Counted from the first letter of the stretch, positions 34,808 through 44,123 are shown. The stretch is 64,000 nucleotides of DNA from Scytonema hofmannii PCC 7110 (GCF_000346485.2 NZ_KQ976354.1:1827211-1891210); one strand, 5' to 3'. The notes: a model not told the origin generated them from the letters alone. A program made the numbers and translations.

Positions 34808-36655
34808 TTACATACTTCGCCTATATTCCTCTAACAATTGTGGAATGTAATCGTAACCATCTACTCCAATGACAGAAATAATTTTAGAACGGTTTTGCTG
34901 TAGTAACTGACTAAATGCTTCTGCTCCTATCTGTCCCTGCAAAATTGTGAGTAAACCTGCTGTTTTTCGCCACTCAATTGATGCAATTTGATTTAACAAA
35001 TACATTCCCAAAACACCAGTATAAACTCCTTGTTCTTGATTTTGCAGTTGATAGTAAGCTTCTGCTAAATTAGCTAAATTTAAACCTTGAAGGTATAAAT
35101 CACCAGATATTTGTGCTGTTTGCAAGCCGTCTTCTAAATGTTTAATAGCTGCTTGCGGTTGTCCAATGACTAAGTAAGCAATACCTAAACTGCTGAAACA
35201 CAAAGCTTTACTTTGAAGGTCGCCCAATCTCTCTGATAATGCTAAGCCTTGTTGCAAATAGTTAATCGCCATTTCATAGGTTTCTGGTTCTGTTTGTTCT
35301 GTCTGCTGTGCTTGCATGACTTCGCTATAACCTAAATTCACCAGAGCATTTGCTTCCCCTGTACGATCGCCTGTCTGACGGCTCAGTATTAATGCTCGTT
35401 GGCTGTAATTAATTGCCTCTGCATACATTTTTTCGGCAACGCAAGTGCGGCTGAGGTGATTGAAATTGGCGATTTCACAGGGGCGATCGCCTGAATTGCG
35501 GGCTATTTCCAGTGCTGCGCTGTGAAACTCTGCCGATCGTCGATACTGCCCCATTGCACGCTGAGAATAACCTAAAAGTGTCAATATTCTTGCTTTTTCT
35601 TGAGTTCCTTCTGTTTGTTGCAGTGGTTCATTCAGATAATCCAGAGCATCCCGTAAATAACTCCCAGAGAAGGAAGCAAAAATTCCTCCATATAGGGGAA
35701 AATACGGGCGTTGTGCAAAGGTTCGTAAAATCTGGATCATAACTTGATGACAAGCAGCGCTATACACGGGCGCAGTGTTACTAAAACCGTTTGCGAGTAA
35801 ACTCCAAATCACTGCAAAGGTTAAGTAAGTTGAAATTGACAAATTCGATCCAGCTTTTACATTGTAGGGTTGTTGGTCAAACCAATTCACTAACCCTTTC
35901 TGTAAGGACTGCAAAATCACTGCAATTTCTACCCAATCACTGAAGTTCATACCACTTCTGTGTTGGGCAAATTCAATAGCAGATTGTTCCATTGCTAAGG
36001 TACGAAACAGTGCTTGGAGACAACTACTGTGTACCTGCTTCGCCCAAGTTGCCCAAGGGCCTTGTTCTCCAGGTACACCTCCAAATCCCAGTGTTCCTCG
36101 GCTTTGTTCGTACATCCAGCTAATCAAATGATCCTGTAGCCGTTGCCAAGATGCCACACCACGGGTAATGCCTTCTGAAATTTGCTGAAAATCAGGATTG
36201 GCTTGGGCAAATTGCTGTAAAGATTTTGAGACTTGTTGGATTTGCTGTAAGGTGAGAGAATTTTTCCGATTAGGATCGCTTGCTCTTAAGAATGCGGCTA
36301 AACGCCCGCTTGAATCAGCCGAAGTAATCTCTTTGACTGCGGAAGTAATCGCTTCTGTGACTTTGCTTTGCTGCTCGGCGCGTTGCCATTGACTCTGAAT
36401 AGTCTTTATTGCCCTGAGACTGCGGGTTGCCTTAGCTTGCTTGAGTTCGTCTTTTTCAGTATCGACGTGTTGCTGGGTGGAGTTGAGGCGCTCGCTCAAA
36501 ACCAACTCAAACACTTCTCCTGTACCTACAGTTACACCTTTGAGCAGCATTTGATACACTTGCTCTTGAGAGCTAATCTTGCCCTTAAGGGTGCTTTGAA
36601 CAATTTCATCGATTAAAGCGAGGTAGCGATCGCGCAATGGCAAAGAGTCAGACAC
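34808..36655 (-). CDS. TPR-repeat protein
   Basis: 615 residues. N-terminal helical region (SLPLRDRYLALIDEIVQSTL; charged helix TEKDELKQAKATRSLRAIKT). A middle region of unknown fold contains GTLGFGGVPGEQGPWATWAK. C-terminal TPRs span about 345-560 (LLGYSQRAMGQYRRSAEFHS, ALVNLGYSEVMQAQQ, LSSLGIAYLVIGQPQAAIKH by pattern). No signal peptide. Such proteins act as scaffolds, often in cyanobacterial signalling. It is convergent with the DUF4276 gene; a link to that defence pair is not shown. Confidence 0.75.
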   Translation of the reverse strand: MSDSLPLRDRYLALIDEIVQSTLKGKISSQEQVYQMLLKGVTVGTGEVFELVLSERLNSTQQHVDTEKDELKQAKATRSLRAIKTIQSQWQRAEQQSKVTEAITSAVKEITSADSSGRLAAFLRASDPNRKNSLTLQQIQQVSKSLQQFAQANPDFQQISEGITRGVASWQRLQDHLISWMYEQSRGTLGFGGVPGEQGPWATWAKQVHSSCLQALFRTLAMEQSAIEFAQHRSGMNFSDWVEIAVILQSLQKGLVNWFDQQPYNVKAGSNLSISTYLTFAVIWSLLANGFSNTAPVYSAACHQVMIQILRTFAQRPYFPLYGGIFASFSGSYLRDALDYLNEPLQQTEGTQEKARILTLLGYSQRAMGQYRRSAEFHSAALEIARNSGDRPCEIANFNHLSRTCVAEKMYAEAINYSQRALILSRQTGDRTGEANALVNLGYSEVMQAQQTEQTEPETYEMAINYLQQGLALSERLGDLQSKALCFSSLGIAYLVIGQPQAAIKHLEDGLQTAQISGDLYLQGLNLANLAEAYYQLQNQEQGVYTGVLGMYLLNQIASIEWRKTAGLLTILQGQIGAEAFSQLLQQNRSKIISVIGVDGYDYIPQLLEEYRRSM

Positions 36656-36744
36656 TGTAGCAACCTGAAAGCATTAAAACAATTATGAACTACTTCTCCA
36701 CAATCGTGCTATTCATCAAGGGCTTTTCGTGTTTTTGCCAATTT

Positions 36745-36785
36745 TGCGATAAGCTGGGTACAGCTTGCGCTTCGCGATCGCACAC
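36745..36785. repeat. Copy of the GATAAGC(C/T)GGGTACGGCTTGCG repeat
   Basis: GCGATAAGCTGGGTACAGCT followed by TGCGCTTCGCGATCGCAC, matching the copies at 39800-39866 and 41697-41763. Lies between the TPR gene start and mntC. Confidence 0.65.
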
Positions 36786-36828
36786 CAAGTAGACAATGCA
36801 CGGTAGACTCACTACTGAGTGTAAAGTT

Positions 36829-36856
36829 TTTCATATTTCTTTCATTTTTCTTTCCT
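36829..36856 (+). promoter_or_regulatory. TTTCAT direct repeats upstream of mntC
   Basis: TTTCAT at 36829-36834 and 36840-36845, then TTTCCT at 36851-36856, each 11 bp apart, about 50-70 bp before the mntC ATG. Eleven-bp direct repeats are typical of OmpR-family response regulators. Cyanobacterial mntCAB is controlled by the OmpR-type ManR. An identical TTTCAT-N5-TTTCAT pair lies upstream of the two-component operon at 51371-51387. Confidence 0.5.
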
Positions 36857-36902
36857 TTGTAGTAAAGTAGTGGGAAAAATGAGGGAATTATGAAATCTAT
36901 AA

Positions 36903-37907
36903 ATGAAATATAATCTCAACAGTCGCCAGATACGAAGGCTGCTCTATGTACGTTCGTGGGTTGTAACATCTGGGGTGCTGTTAGGACTCTGGCTGAGTGG
37001 GTGCAACTCCACACCGAATGATGCTGTGCAGTCACAGGTAAATCCAACCTTAGGAGAAACCAATACCACAAACCAAAAGACAAAAGACAAAAAGGTAATT
37101 CTGACGACGTTTACAGTGATCGCCGACATGGCGCGGAATGTGGCGGGAGATAAGGCGATTGTTGAATCTCTTACCAAACTTGGCTCAGAAATTCATGGTT
37201 ATGAACCAACACCTAGCGATCTAGTTAAGGCACAAAACGCTGACTTGATTTTAGATAATGGTTTGAACTTAGAACGGTGGGCGGAGAAATTTTATAACAA
37301 CATCTCTAAGGTTCCTCATGTCACTCTAAGTGCAGATGTTCAACCTGTAGAAATTGCAGAGGATGTTTACAAAGGTAAACCTAACCCCCATGCTTGGATG
37401 TCACCACAAAACGCCTTAATTTACGTAGAGAATATTCGCAAAGCGCTAGTTGATTTAGACCCAGCGAATACGAACACCTACAATGCCAACGCTAAGACAT
37501 ACAGCCAGAAGATTAGGGACATTGACCAAAAGCTACGAAAAGAGATGTCAGTGGTTTCACAAGACAAGCGGTACATGGTCAGTTGTGAAGGGGCTTTTTC
37601 CTACATCACCCGCGATTATGGCTTAAAAGAAGTATATCTCTGGGCAGTTAACTCAGAACAGCAAGCGACTCCCAAACAGGTTGAAAAGGTTATTAATAAG
37701 GTTAAGGCAAATCAAATACCAGTTATTTTTTGTGAAAGTACGGTGAGCGATAAAGCGCAACGTCAAGTAGCCAGGGAAACGGGTGCAAAATTTGGCGGAG
37801 TTTTCTATGTTGATTCCCTCTCCTCTCCTGATGGTCCAGCATCGACTTATCTCAAGTTACTGGAACATAACGTCACAACTCTCATTAAAGGATTACAGGG
37901 AAGTTAG
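36903..37907 (+). CDS. mntC: Manganese ABC transporter, substrate-binding lipoprotein
   Basis: 334 residues. Lipoprotein signal with lipobox LSGC (Cys34). Cluster A-I binding-protein fold with metal ligands His98 (IHGYEPTPSD), His163 (NPHAWMSP), Glu229 (VSCEGAFSYI) and Asp304 (FYVDSLS), the His-His-Glu-Asp set of Mn-binding PsaA/MntC. It lacks the His-rich loop of zinc-binding ZnuA, which supports manganese. First gene of mntCAB; an 87-bp heptamer-repeat gap precedes the ATPase gene. Supplies Mn for photosystem II. Likely ManSR-type control (see upstream repeats). Confidence 0.92.
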   Translation: MKYNLNSRQIRRLLYVRSWVVTSGVLLGLWLSGCNSTPNDAVQSQVNPTLGETNTTNQKTKDKKVILTTFTVIADMARNVAGDKAIVESLTKLGSEIHGYEPTPSDLVKAQNADLILDNGLNLERWAEKFYNNISKVPHVTLSADVQPVEIAEDVYKGKPNPHAWMSPQNALIYVENIRKALVDLDPANTNTYNANAKTYSQKIRDIDQKLRKEMSVVSQDKRYMVSCEGAFSYITRDYGLKEVYLWAVNSEQQATPKQVEKVINKVKANQIPVIFCESTVSDKAQRQVARETGAKFGGVFYVDSLSSPDGPASTYLKLLEHNVTTLIKGLQGS

Positions 37908-37916
37908 AGGGACAAA

Positions 37917-37983
37917 TGACCAGTGACCAGTGACCAGTGACCAGTGACCAGTGACCGGTGACCAGTGACCAGTGACCAATGAC
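37917..37983. repeat. Heptamer tandem repeat (GACCAGT)n
   Basis: About nine copies of TGACCAG with one CGGTGAC variant between mntC and mntA. Typical cyanobacterial short tandem repeat; length may vary among strains and could tune mntA expression. Confidence 0.85.
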
Positions 37984-37994
37984 TAAAAACTAAT

Positions 37995-38771
37995 ATGGAA
38001 TCTATCAGTATTAATGTAGAAAACTTAACAGTTGCCTACCACGGCAAGGTGGCATTGCATGGTGCTTCTTTGCAAATCAAAGCAGGCTCAATTAGTGGGC
38101 TGGTTGGAATGAACGGGAGTGGTAAATCAACCCTATTTAAAGCAATTATGGGGTTTGTGAAGCCAACAACGGGGAGGGTATTAATTAACAGCTTGCCTAT
38201 TAGAATAGTGCAGAAAAAGAATTTGGTGGCATATGTGCCGCAGTCAGAAGAAGTGGACTGGAATTTTCCAGTGAGCGTCCACGAAGTCGTGATGATGGGA
38301 CGCTACGGATATATGAATGTACTGAGAATTCCCTCTGCAAAAGATAAAAGGGTGGTTCGAGAGAGTTTGGAGAGGGTGCAGATGTGGGAAATGCGCGCTC
38401 GCCAAATTGGGGAACTCTCAGGAGGACAAAAAAAACGTGCCTTTTTTGCGCGTGCTTTGGCACAACAAGGAAAAGTCTTACTGTTAGATGAACCATTCAC
38501 AGGGGTAGATATCAAAACAGAAAAAACCATGATTGACCTATTACTTGAATTGCGAAATATGGGTCATACTATTTTGGTTTCTACCCACGATTTAGCTTCA
38601 ATTACGACTTTCTGTGACCAAGTAATTCTCATCAACCGCACTATCCTAGCTTACGGCAATACCTCTGAAGTCTTCACAGAAGAAAATCTCTCTCGTACCT
38701 TTGGCGGTTCTCTAGGAGATTTGCCATTTAGCAAAAGCCGCTTAGCGCGTGAAAATCAGGAGGCATTGTAA
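37995..38771 (+). CDS. mntA: Manganese ABC transporter, ATPase
   Basis: 258 residues. Walker [11 protein letters not shown]-loop [10 protein letters not shown], signature [15 protein letters not shown], Walker [12 protein letters not shown] and H-loop STHDLASI. All catalytic motifs intact. Same order as Synechocystis mntCAB (binding protein, ATPase, permease). Its stop overlaps the permease start by 1 bp (TAATG). Confidence 0.92.
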   Translation: MESISINVENLTVAYHGKVALHGASLQIKAGSISGLVGMNGSGKSTLFKAIMGFVKPTTGRVLINSLPIRIVQKKNLVAYVPQSEEVDWNFPVSVHEVVMMGRYGYMNVLRIPSAKDKRVVRESLERVQMWEMRARQIGELSGGQKKRAFFARALAQQGKVLLLDEPFTGVDIKTEKTMIDLLLELRNMGHTILVSTHDLASITTFCDQVILINRTILAYGNTSEVFTEENLSRTFGGSLGDLPFSKSRLARENQEAL

Positions 38772-39628
38772 TGGAATTGCTACAATGGTTTACCGCACCT
38801 ATGCAACATGAATTTATGGTGAAGGCAATTCTCATTAGTGCCTTAGTTGGGTTAGTTTGTTCAGTGCTATCTTGTTACATGACACTCAAAGGTTGGGCAT
38901 TAATGGGGGATGCTGTTTCCCACGCTGTAATGCCTGGGGTAGTCATCGCTTACATTCTCAAAATTCCTTTTGCTGTTGGTGCATTTGTGTTTGGGGTAGG
39001 TTCAGTCATTGCCATCGGTTTTATTAAGGAGAAGACGAGAATTAAGGAAGATACAGTCATTGGATTGGTGTTTACAGGTTTTTTTGCGTTAGGGTTAGTG
39101 CTTGTGTCTAAAACTCCAAGCTCTGTAGACTTGACACACATCCTGTTTGGCAACGTTCTAGGAATTTCTCAACCAGACATCATCCAAACAGTCATTATCA
39201 GTGTTATTACCTTAGCTACTATTGCTATCTTACGGAAAGACCTTCTGTTATTTTGTTTCGATCCCACCCATGCGCGTTCTATAGGTTTAAATACAGGAGC
39301 ACTCTACTATATTTTGCTATCTTTACTTTCCTTAACTGCTGTCGCTGGACTACAGACTGTTGGAATTATTCTTGTCGTTGCTATGCTAGTGACACCTGGA
39401 GCAACGGCTTATTTATTAACAGACCGCTTTGACCGTATGATGCTTATTGCTATGGCTTCTGGAGTATTTTCTAGCGTTATGGGGACTTATATTAGCTATT
39501 ACATTGATGGTTCTACTGGAGGTTGCATTGTAGTGTTGCAAACTCTGTTATTTGTCGTAGCGATGATATTTGCACCCAAGCATGGTTTACTCATGAGGGC
39601 AAAGCAGCAGAGTCTTAGCTCTAAATAA
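38771..39628 (+). CDS. mntB: Manganese ABC transporter, permease
   Basis: 285 residues, with about eight to nine membrane segments of the ABC-3 (zinc/manganese) permease family. Examples are AILISALVGLVCSVLSCYMT, AVGAFVFGVGSVIAIGFI and VIGLVFTGFFALGLVLVS. The conserved ALMGDAVSHAVMPGVVIAYI loop contacts the ATPase. Translationally coupled to mntA. Downstream sequence is duplicated material from a TPR gene. Confidence 0.92.
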   Translation: MELLQWFTAPMQHEFMVKAILISALVGLVCSVLSCYMTLKGWALMGDAVSHAVMPGVVIAYILKIPFAVGAFVFGVGSVIAIGFIKEKTRIKEDTVIGLVFTGFFALGLVLVSKTPSSVDLTHILFGNVLGISQPDIIQTVIISVITLATIAILRKDLLLFCFDPTHARSIGLNTGALYYILLSLLSLTAVAGLQTVGIILVVAMLVTPGATAYLLTDRFDRMMLIAMASGVFSSVMGTYISYYIDGSTGGCIVVLQTLLFVVAMIFAPKHGLLMRAKQQSLSSK

Positions 39629-39689
39629 ACGCATTCCATTTGCTTTTATCTTCGGTAACAGTTTGCTTTATACTCTGCTTGGCAACAAT

Positions 39690-39866
39690 GGTGCGATCGC
39701 TGATTTTCAGAAAGCATCTGTATTGTTTAAACAAGAAGGAAACCAAGAATTTGCCCAAAGAGCAGACAACGCTATTCAAACTCTAAAAGCTAGTTGAAGC
39801 GATAAGCCGGGTACGGCTTGCGCCAAGGGCGATAAGCCGGGTACGGCTTGCGCTTCGCGATCGCAC
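39690..39866 (+). repeat. Duplicated 3' end of a TPR gene plus linker (copy 1)
   Basis: 39695-39797 repeats the last 35 codons of the TPR gene at 41174-41695 (FKQEGNQEFAQRADNAIQTL). It is followed by the double GATAAGCCGGGTACGGCTTG linker. No start; not a functional gene. Near-identity to the other copies shows recent duplication. Confidence 0.85.
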
Positions 39867-39880
39867 TGTATGTAACAATA

Positions 39881-40483
39881 TTATCCTGCATTCATCATCC
39901 AAACAAGAAAGCCCAAAATTTGCTCGACAGGCGGGAGGGGATAATCTGTCAAGTCAATTGACACGCATTGCCCTTCTAACTTTAAAAACCGCCATACTGT
40001 ACCACTAGTTACCGTTCCGTAAATCGTTAAGATCGGTTGTTGCTTTTTTTGATTAAAGCGTTGAGCAGCAACCATTTCTGCAAGGCATTGTCCTAGGGCT
40101 GGTTTTAAATCTTCCTTCTTGGCTTCTACAAGCACAACTACAGGAGCTTTAATATATAGCTGTTCTGAGGAACGACTCATGAGAAAATCAACAAAGCCCG
40201 TAAGTTCAGCTTCTGGTTCTACATTGAATTCTTCACCAGAAAAAACGCTAATTTGTCCTTGAAGTTGGCGTTTGACTTCTAGCAAGACGGGATTGATAAT
40301 GCCTTCAGAACGAGCTTTCTCACTACTGACTGCGATCGCCCAAGGGAGTGTTTCTTTAAGAATATCTTGAAGTAAAGGAGTTGGAGTGATAGGGGGAATT
40401 TCTGGTAAAAAGCGATCGCCTTCAACGATTGTCAGTTGAAAATCCTCTACAGCTTTGCTCAGAGTAAATTTACTATAAGGCAT
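39881..40483 (-). CDS. PD-(D/E)XK nuclease-like (HsdR-N-like) protein
   Basis: 200 residues from ATG 40483 (MPYSKFTLSKAVEDFQLTIV). The open frame continues 66 codons upstream into duplicated non-coding sequence and is rejected there. Core: LTGFVDFLMSR (Asp) and APVVVLVEAKKEDL (Glu-x-Lys), then ALGQCLAEMVAAQRF, the E-x-K plus helix pattern of restriction R-subunit N-domain nucleases. Such stand-alone proteins are frequent and uncharacterised in cyanobacteria. It lies within a duplicated segment, with damaged copies of its 3' end at 40780-40882 and 41775-41823. Confidence 0.7.
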   Translation of the reverse strand: MPYSKFTLSKAVEDFQLTIVEGDRFLPEIPPITPTPLLQDILKETLPWAIAVSSEKARSEGIINPVLLEVKRQLQGQISVFSGEEFNVEPEAELTGFVDFLMSRSSEQLYIKAPVVVLVEAKKEDLKPALGQCLAEMVAAQRFNQKKQQPILTIYGTVTSGTVWRFLKLEGQCVSIDLTDYPLPPVEQILGFLVWMMNAG

Positions 40484-40538
40484 GAGTCGATCGTTCTTAA
40501 TTAAAGAGCTGATTGAAATCCCAGTATAACAATTCCCA

Positions 40539-40882
40539 CTTCCGTGAAGTACAGAATATTGAATTAACCGCAGCCTGTAGTGGATGGACGCAGATAAATT
40601 TATACCTCCGCATGACAATCTGCTCTGTTTAAACAAGAAGGAAACCAAGAATTTGCCCAAAGAGCAGACAACGCTATTCAAAATCTAAAAGCTAGTTGAA
40701 GCGATAAGCCGGGTAAGGCTTGCGCCAAGGGCGATAAGCCGGGTACGGCTTGCGCTTCGCGATCGCGCTATATGTAACAATATCATCCTACATTCATCAT
40801 CCAAACGAGAAAGCCCAAAATTTGCTCAACAGGTGGGAAGGGGTAATCTGTCAAGTCAATTGACACGCATTGCCCTTCTATA
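40539..40882. repeat. Segmental duplication, copy 2
   Basis: 40539-40622 is the 5' flank of the nuclease-like gene; 40624-40699 is a second copy of the TPR 3' end; 40700-40766 the double linker; 40780-40882 a copy of the last 90 bp of the nuclease-like gene, breaking at CCCTTCTATAGCG. All parts are about 90-98% like copies 1 and 3 by eye. Confidence 0.8.
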
Positions 40883-41173
40883 GCGATTTTCATCCGAATG
40901 AGGTACGGCTTCATCCGCGTGCATCCGCGTGCATCTGCGGTTCTATAACTTTGAGGAGGAAAATAAATTTCCTGTTTCCCATGTCAGTTTGACTTTGACA
41001 TAAAATAAGGGCTTTTTGGGATCTTATCATTAGATGTTCCAAGTTATTTTTGCATATCCCTTGAAAGTTCAGAGATATATATCTGTGAGCAAGCAAATTC
41101 TTATCTGGAACTGTTTGGATTCTACTAAACGTTCCAGAAATTGTACGTACTGAGTATTAGAGGAAATGCAAAA

Positions 41174-41695
41174 ATGAAGGGTTTGAAATTAGCGATCGCC
41201 ATCCTGGTATTCGGAACAACGACTATCAACCCTAAAGCCAATGCTAAAAGTTTATTAGACAAGCGACAATCATTTGATTCGCCAACTACAGCACAGATTT
41301 CCAGTATCCAAGATAACAAGCTCAATAATACCAAAGCATATTTTGAACGGGGTTCCAATCGCTTTGAAAAAAAAGATTATCAGGGAGCAATAGAAGACTT
41401 CAGCCAAGTCTTGAAAAGAGAGCCTAATCATGTCTATGCTTACTTTGGTAGAGGAACTGCTAATCTCTTAGTTAAAGAATATCAAGCAGCCAAGGCAGAT
41501 TTAGACAAAGTTATAGAAATCGATCCCAATATTGCCTATGCATACTATTTCCGTGGTTTTACCAAGTATGCTTTACAAGACAAACAGGGAGCGCTCGCTG
41601 ATTTTCAGAAAGCATCTGCATTGTTTAAACAAGAAGGAAACCAAGAATTTGCCCAAAGAGCAGACAATGCTATTCAAACTCTAAAAGCTAGTTGA
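41174..41695 (+). CDS. Secreted TPR protein
   Basis: 173 residues from ATG 41174, which follows AGAGGAAATGCAAAA. Signal peptide MKGLKLAIAILVFGTTTINP with cleavage near KANA. TPR motifs from about residue 55: AYFERGSNRFEKKDYQGAIE, HVYAYFGRGTANLLVKEYQA and AYAYYFRGFTKYALQDKQGA. Probably periplasmic interaction module. Its 3' end is the parent of the copies at 39690 and 40624. Confidence 0.8.
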   Translation: MKGLKLAIAILVFGTTTINPKANAKSLLDKRQSFDSPTTAQISSIQDNKLNNTKAYFERGSNRFEKKDYQGAIEDFSQVLKREPNHVYAYFGRGTANLLVKEYQAAKADLDKVIEIDPNIAYAYYFRGFTKYALQDKQGALADFQKASALFKQEGNQEFAQRADNAIQTLKAS

Positions 41696-41696
41696 A

Positions 41697-41908
41697 GCGA
41701 TAAGCCGGGTACGGCTTGCGCCAAGGGCGATAAGCCGGGTACGGCTTGCGCTTCGCGATCGCGCTACATGTAACAATATCATCCTGCATTCATCATCCAA
41801 ACAAGAAAGCCCAAAATTTGCTCGCTTCTGTGAAGTACAGAATACTGAATTAACCGCAGTCTGTAGCGGATGGACGGAGATAAATTTCTACCTCAGCATG
41901 ACATTCAT
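41697..41908. repeat. Segmental duplication, copy 3 (internally deleted)
   Basis: Double linker 41697-41763, then about 50 bp of the nuclease-like gene's 3' end (to TTTGCTCG at 41823), fused directly to its 5' flank (CTTCTGTGAAGTACAGAATA, parent at 40539). The nuclease gene body has been deleted. The flank sequence appears again at the window end (63965-64000). Confidence 0.75.
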
Positions 41909-41929
41909 TCGGTAATTTCTCATGATGGC

Positions 41930-42380
41930 TACTAGTCTGTTGCATGAATTTCTCCTTCTTAACTATCTACTTCTTTCTGTGAAGATTCTCAAATCACTTA
42001 CTGACACGCACCATGAAACTACTCAATGAAGCAGCTACATTGTAACCAATACAAATGCCAAAAAGTCGGGCATACGGTTGCTTTACACTTAAATTACGTG
42101 CTGCTTTCAGTAGCAGTTTTATCAATTTCGTAGTCACCTGTCTCAATGTCGATAATTATCTTGCCAATATTTTCTTCTACCTCCACTTGTTTGGGGATTC
42201 CATTTCATACAGTTGCTTTACACGTCATTCAACCTCGTCGCGGTTTATATAAGGATGGCTTGCATATACTGACTCCCAATCACTACGCGGCTTCTTTTAA
42301 CTCCTTCATAGTATCTTAAATACGAAAACAGCATGATTTTTATCAAACGCATCGAGAAACTAGGAAGGTTCTTGCTAAAA
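41930..42380. other. Intergenic, no gene supported
   Basis: A 65-codon frame at 42055 lacks coding character. The right edge (TTGCTAAAATTCTATTTGTT) is shared with 44562-44580 as part of a CHAT-gene 3' duplication. Confidence 0.4.
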
Positions 42381-42382
42381 TT

Positions 42383-42586
42383 CTATTTGTTGTGAAGAGA
42401 AGTCCAATCCCCAGAAGCAACAAAGCTCGCCCAATACTTTGGATGTTGGTATGTTGGTGTCGCTAGCATGGATAATTGTGCTTCCCTCAATGCCTCATGT
42501 CTGCCCTTACCTGCTTTCAAGTTCTGATAATATTTCATCATCAAGTCTTTTGTTCCCGCATCGTCCACTTTCCACAAACTCAACAC
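42383..42586 (-). pseudogene. CHAT-domain C-terminal remnant
   Basis: SLWKVDDAGTKDLMMKYYQN, then AGKGRHEALREAQLSML and YQHPKYWASFVASGDWTSLH is the last 65 residues of a CHAT (caspase-like) protease domain, normally fused to TPRs in cyanobacteria. The catalytic His/Cys part is absent. Dead fragment; a shorter copy of its tail is at 44570-44640. Confidence 0.75.
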
Positions 42587-42807
42587 GGCTTTGATTTCCC
42601 AATGAGATGAACCATCTGTATTTACCTCCAGAGCCAGTGGGGGTATGCAAAAATCTTACTGTGTTTCCTGTGTCCGGTTGAGTCAAATTTGTTTGCGATC
42701 GCTCGCGATCAACTCACAAGTATAAACATCGCTCGATTCCTGAGTAACTAGAAAACAGCAATTGACTTAAAATCGATATTAATATCTATGATTTAGAGAA
42801 CTTAGTT

Positions 42808-43119
42808 ATGCAATATCAAGTTTTTGTGCAAAGTCATCCAGAAAATAAATTTATCGCCTCTATTGTCGGTATTCCCAATACAACAGTTGAAGGTAGCACA
42901 AAAGAAGAAGTCATAGCACTTGCCAAAGCTTCTTTAGAAACCCAACTGGCAACGGGTGAGTTAGTTACAATAGAGGTAGGTCAAGAGTGCTCGCAGCAAG
43001 AAACAGATCCTTGGCTCAAACATATGGGAATTTTTGCTTCCGACCCAACGTTTGACGATTTTTTGGCAGAAGTTGCAGCTTATCGTCAGCAAGTTTCGGA
43101 GAAAGAGGTTTTTGAATGA
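42808..43119 (+). CDS. HicB-like antitoxin
   Basis: 103 residues. MQYQVFVQSHPENKFIASIV, GIPNTTVEGSTKEEVIALAK is the partial RNase-H-like HicB fold, with a C-terminal helix instead of an HTH. In cyanobacteria it commonly precedes a PIN toxin; here the overlapping ATG (ATGA at 43116) opens only MTSYIQV then stop, perhaps a dead toxin start. The next real gene is a DUF4365 nuclease. Confidence 0.65.
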   Translation: MQYQVFVQSHPENKFIASIVGIPNTTVEGSTKEEVIALAKASLETQLATGELVTIEVGQECSQQETDPWLKHMGIFASDPTFDDFLAEVAAYRQQVSEKEVFE

Positions 43120-43181
43120 CAAGCTACATACAAGTATAACTTTGATATTATTTATTACACTAAAACTAAAAGACTCTATAA

Positions 43182-43691
43182 ATGCCAAGAAAAAAGCGAC
43201 CAAGAGAGCATATAATAGCAGACTTAAGTGTTAACTATGTTGAACGATATGTATTATTATGCGGTTACTCTGTAGAACGTGTTAAGTATGATTATGGTTA
43301 TGACCTACTAATCTTTACTTATAATGCTGAAGGTGAAATTGAAAATGGTCAAATCTATATACAATTAAAAGCTACAGATTCACTCTCTACGCTGGCAGAC
43401 CAAAAAACTATTACTTTTACTCTTGTGCGTTCCGACTTAGAACTATGGTTATTTGAGCCTATGCCATGCATCTTAATTATATATGATGCAAGAGACAGTC
43501 AAGCTTATTGGCTATATTTACAAGCATACTTTGAAAGCTTAGAAAAATTTGATTGCTCCAAGATTGGTGAAAGTGTAACTGTTCGCTTATCCAAAGACAA
43601 TATATTAGATCGACAGGCAATCAAAAAATTTGCTACATTTAAAAATGATGTTCTCAACCAGCTAAAAGGAGTGATTCGTCATAATGGTTAG
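43182..43691 (+). CDS. DUF4365-type PD-(D/E)XK protein
   Basis: 169 residues. REHIIADLSVNYVERYVLLC, then YDYGYDLLIFTY (Asp41) and IYIQLKATDSLS (Gln61-x-Lys63) match the DUF4365 nuclease-like fold, followed by LELWLFEPMPCILIIYDARD. Likely nuclease fold with intact D...QxK. Its last 8 bp overlap the next gene. It may be part of a TA or defence unit with its neighbours. Confidence 0.75.
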   Translation: MPRKKRPREHIIADLSVNYVERYVLLCGYSVERVKYDYGYDLLIFTYNAEGEIENGQIYIQLKATDSLSTLADQKTITFTLVRSDLELWLFEPMPCILIIYDARDSQAYWLYLQAYFESLEKFDCSKIGESVTVRLSKDNILDRQAIKKFATFKNDVLNQLKGVIRHNG

Positions 43692-43935
43692 AGAAATTAA
43701 GTTTACTGAACTAGAGCAAATCCTATTAAATATAGGATTTGTAACAATGCCAACATCAGGTAGGCAGAAAGTTTACCAGTATCCATCATCTGGTACATTA
43801 GTTGTTTTACCTGGGTATGAGCAACAAGCATGTGTACGAACAGTGCATTTAGTAGCTGTACGTCGAATATTGTCAGAAAATGGCTTGATGGATAGTGATA
43901 AATTCAACCGTTTTTTGAACCTGGTAGCTTCCTAA
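43684..43935 (+). CDS. HicA/YcfA-like small protein
   Basis: 83 residues: VREIKFTELEQILLNIGFVT, GRQKVYQYPSSGTLVVLPGY, then RTVHLVAVRRILSENGLM. Layout fits the double-stranded-RNA-binding-like HicA fold, but the usual catalytic His (G-S-H) is replaced (S-G-R-Q-K), so activity is doubtful. Overlaps DUF4365 by 8 bp. Confidence 0.5.
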   Translation: MVREIKFTELEQILLNIGFVTMPTSGRQKVYQYPSSGTLVVLPGYEQQACVRTVHLVAVRRILSENGLMDSDKFNRFLNLVAS

Positions 43936-44123
43936 CCGTAACAATAAATTAATCAGCGCCCATAAATTACGCACCATACACCCAAAAAGCATCCAAAATT
44001 CTAGGTAGGGTGTGTGACAGTAAAAATTAATCACAAACACAACCAGAAAGTATAATCCTATCACGCACCATCAATATGAGTACAAAAACGGTAAAAGAAT
44101 TATTTGTGGTGCCTGATTCCCAT

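Noticed and set aside
37917..37983. Heptamer run read as regulatory operator
   Set aside because: Such runs occur between many unrelated genes here (8 kb, 17 kb, 23 kb, 60 kb), so it is generic short tandem repeat.
36903..39628. ZnuABC zinc transporter instead of MntCAB
   Set aside because: The binding protein has the His-His-Glu-Asp ligand set and no His-rich loop; gene order matches cyanobacterial mntCAB.
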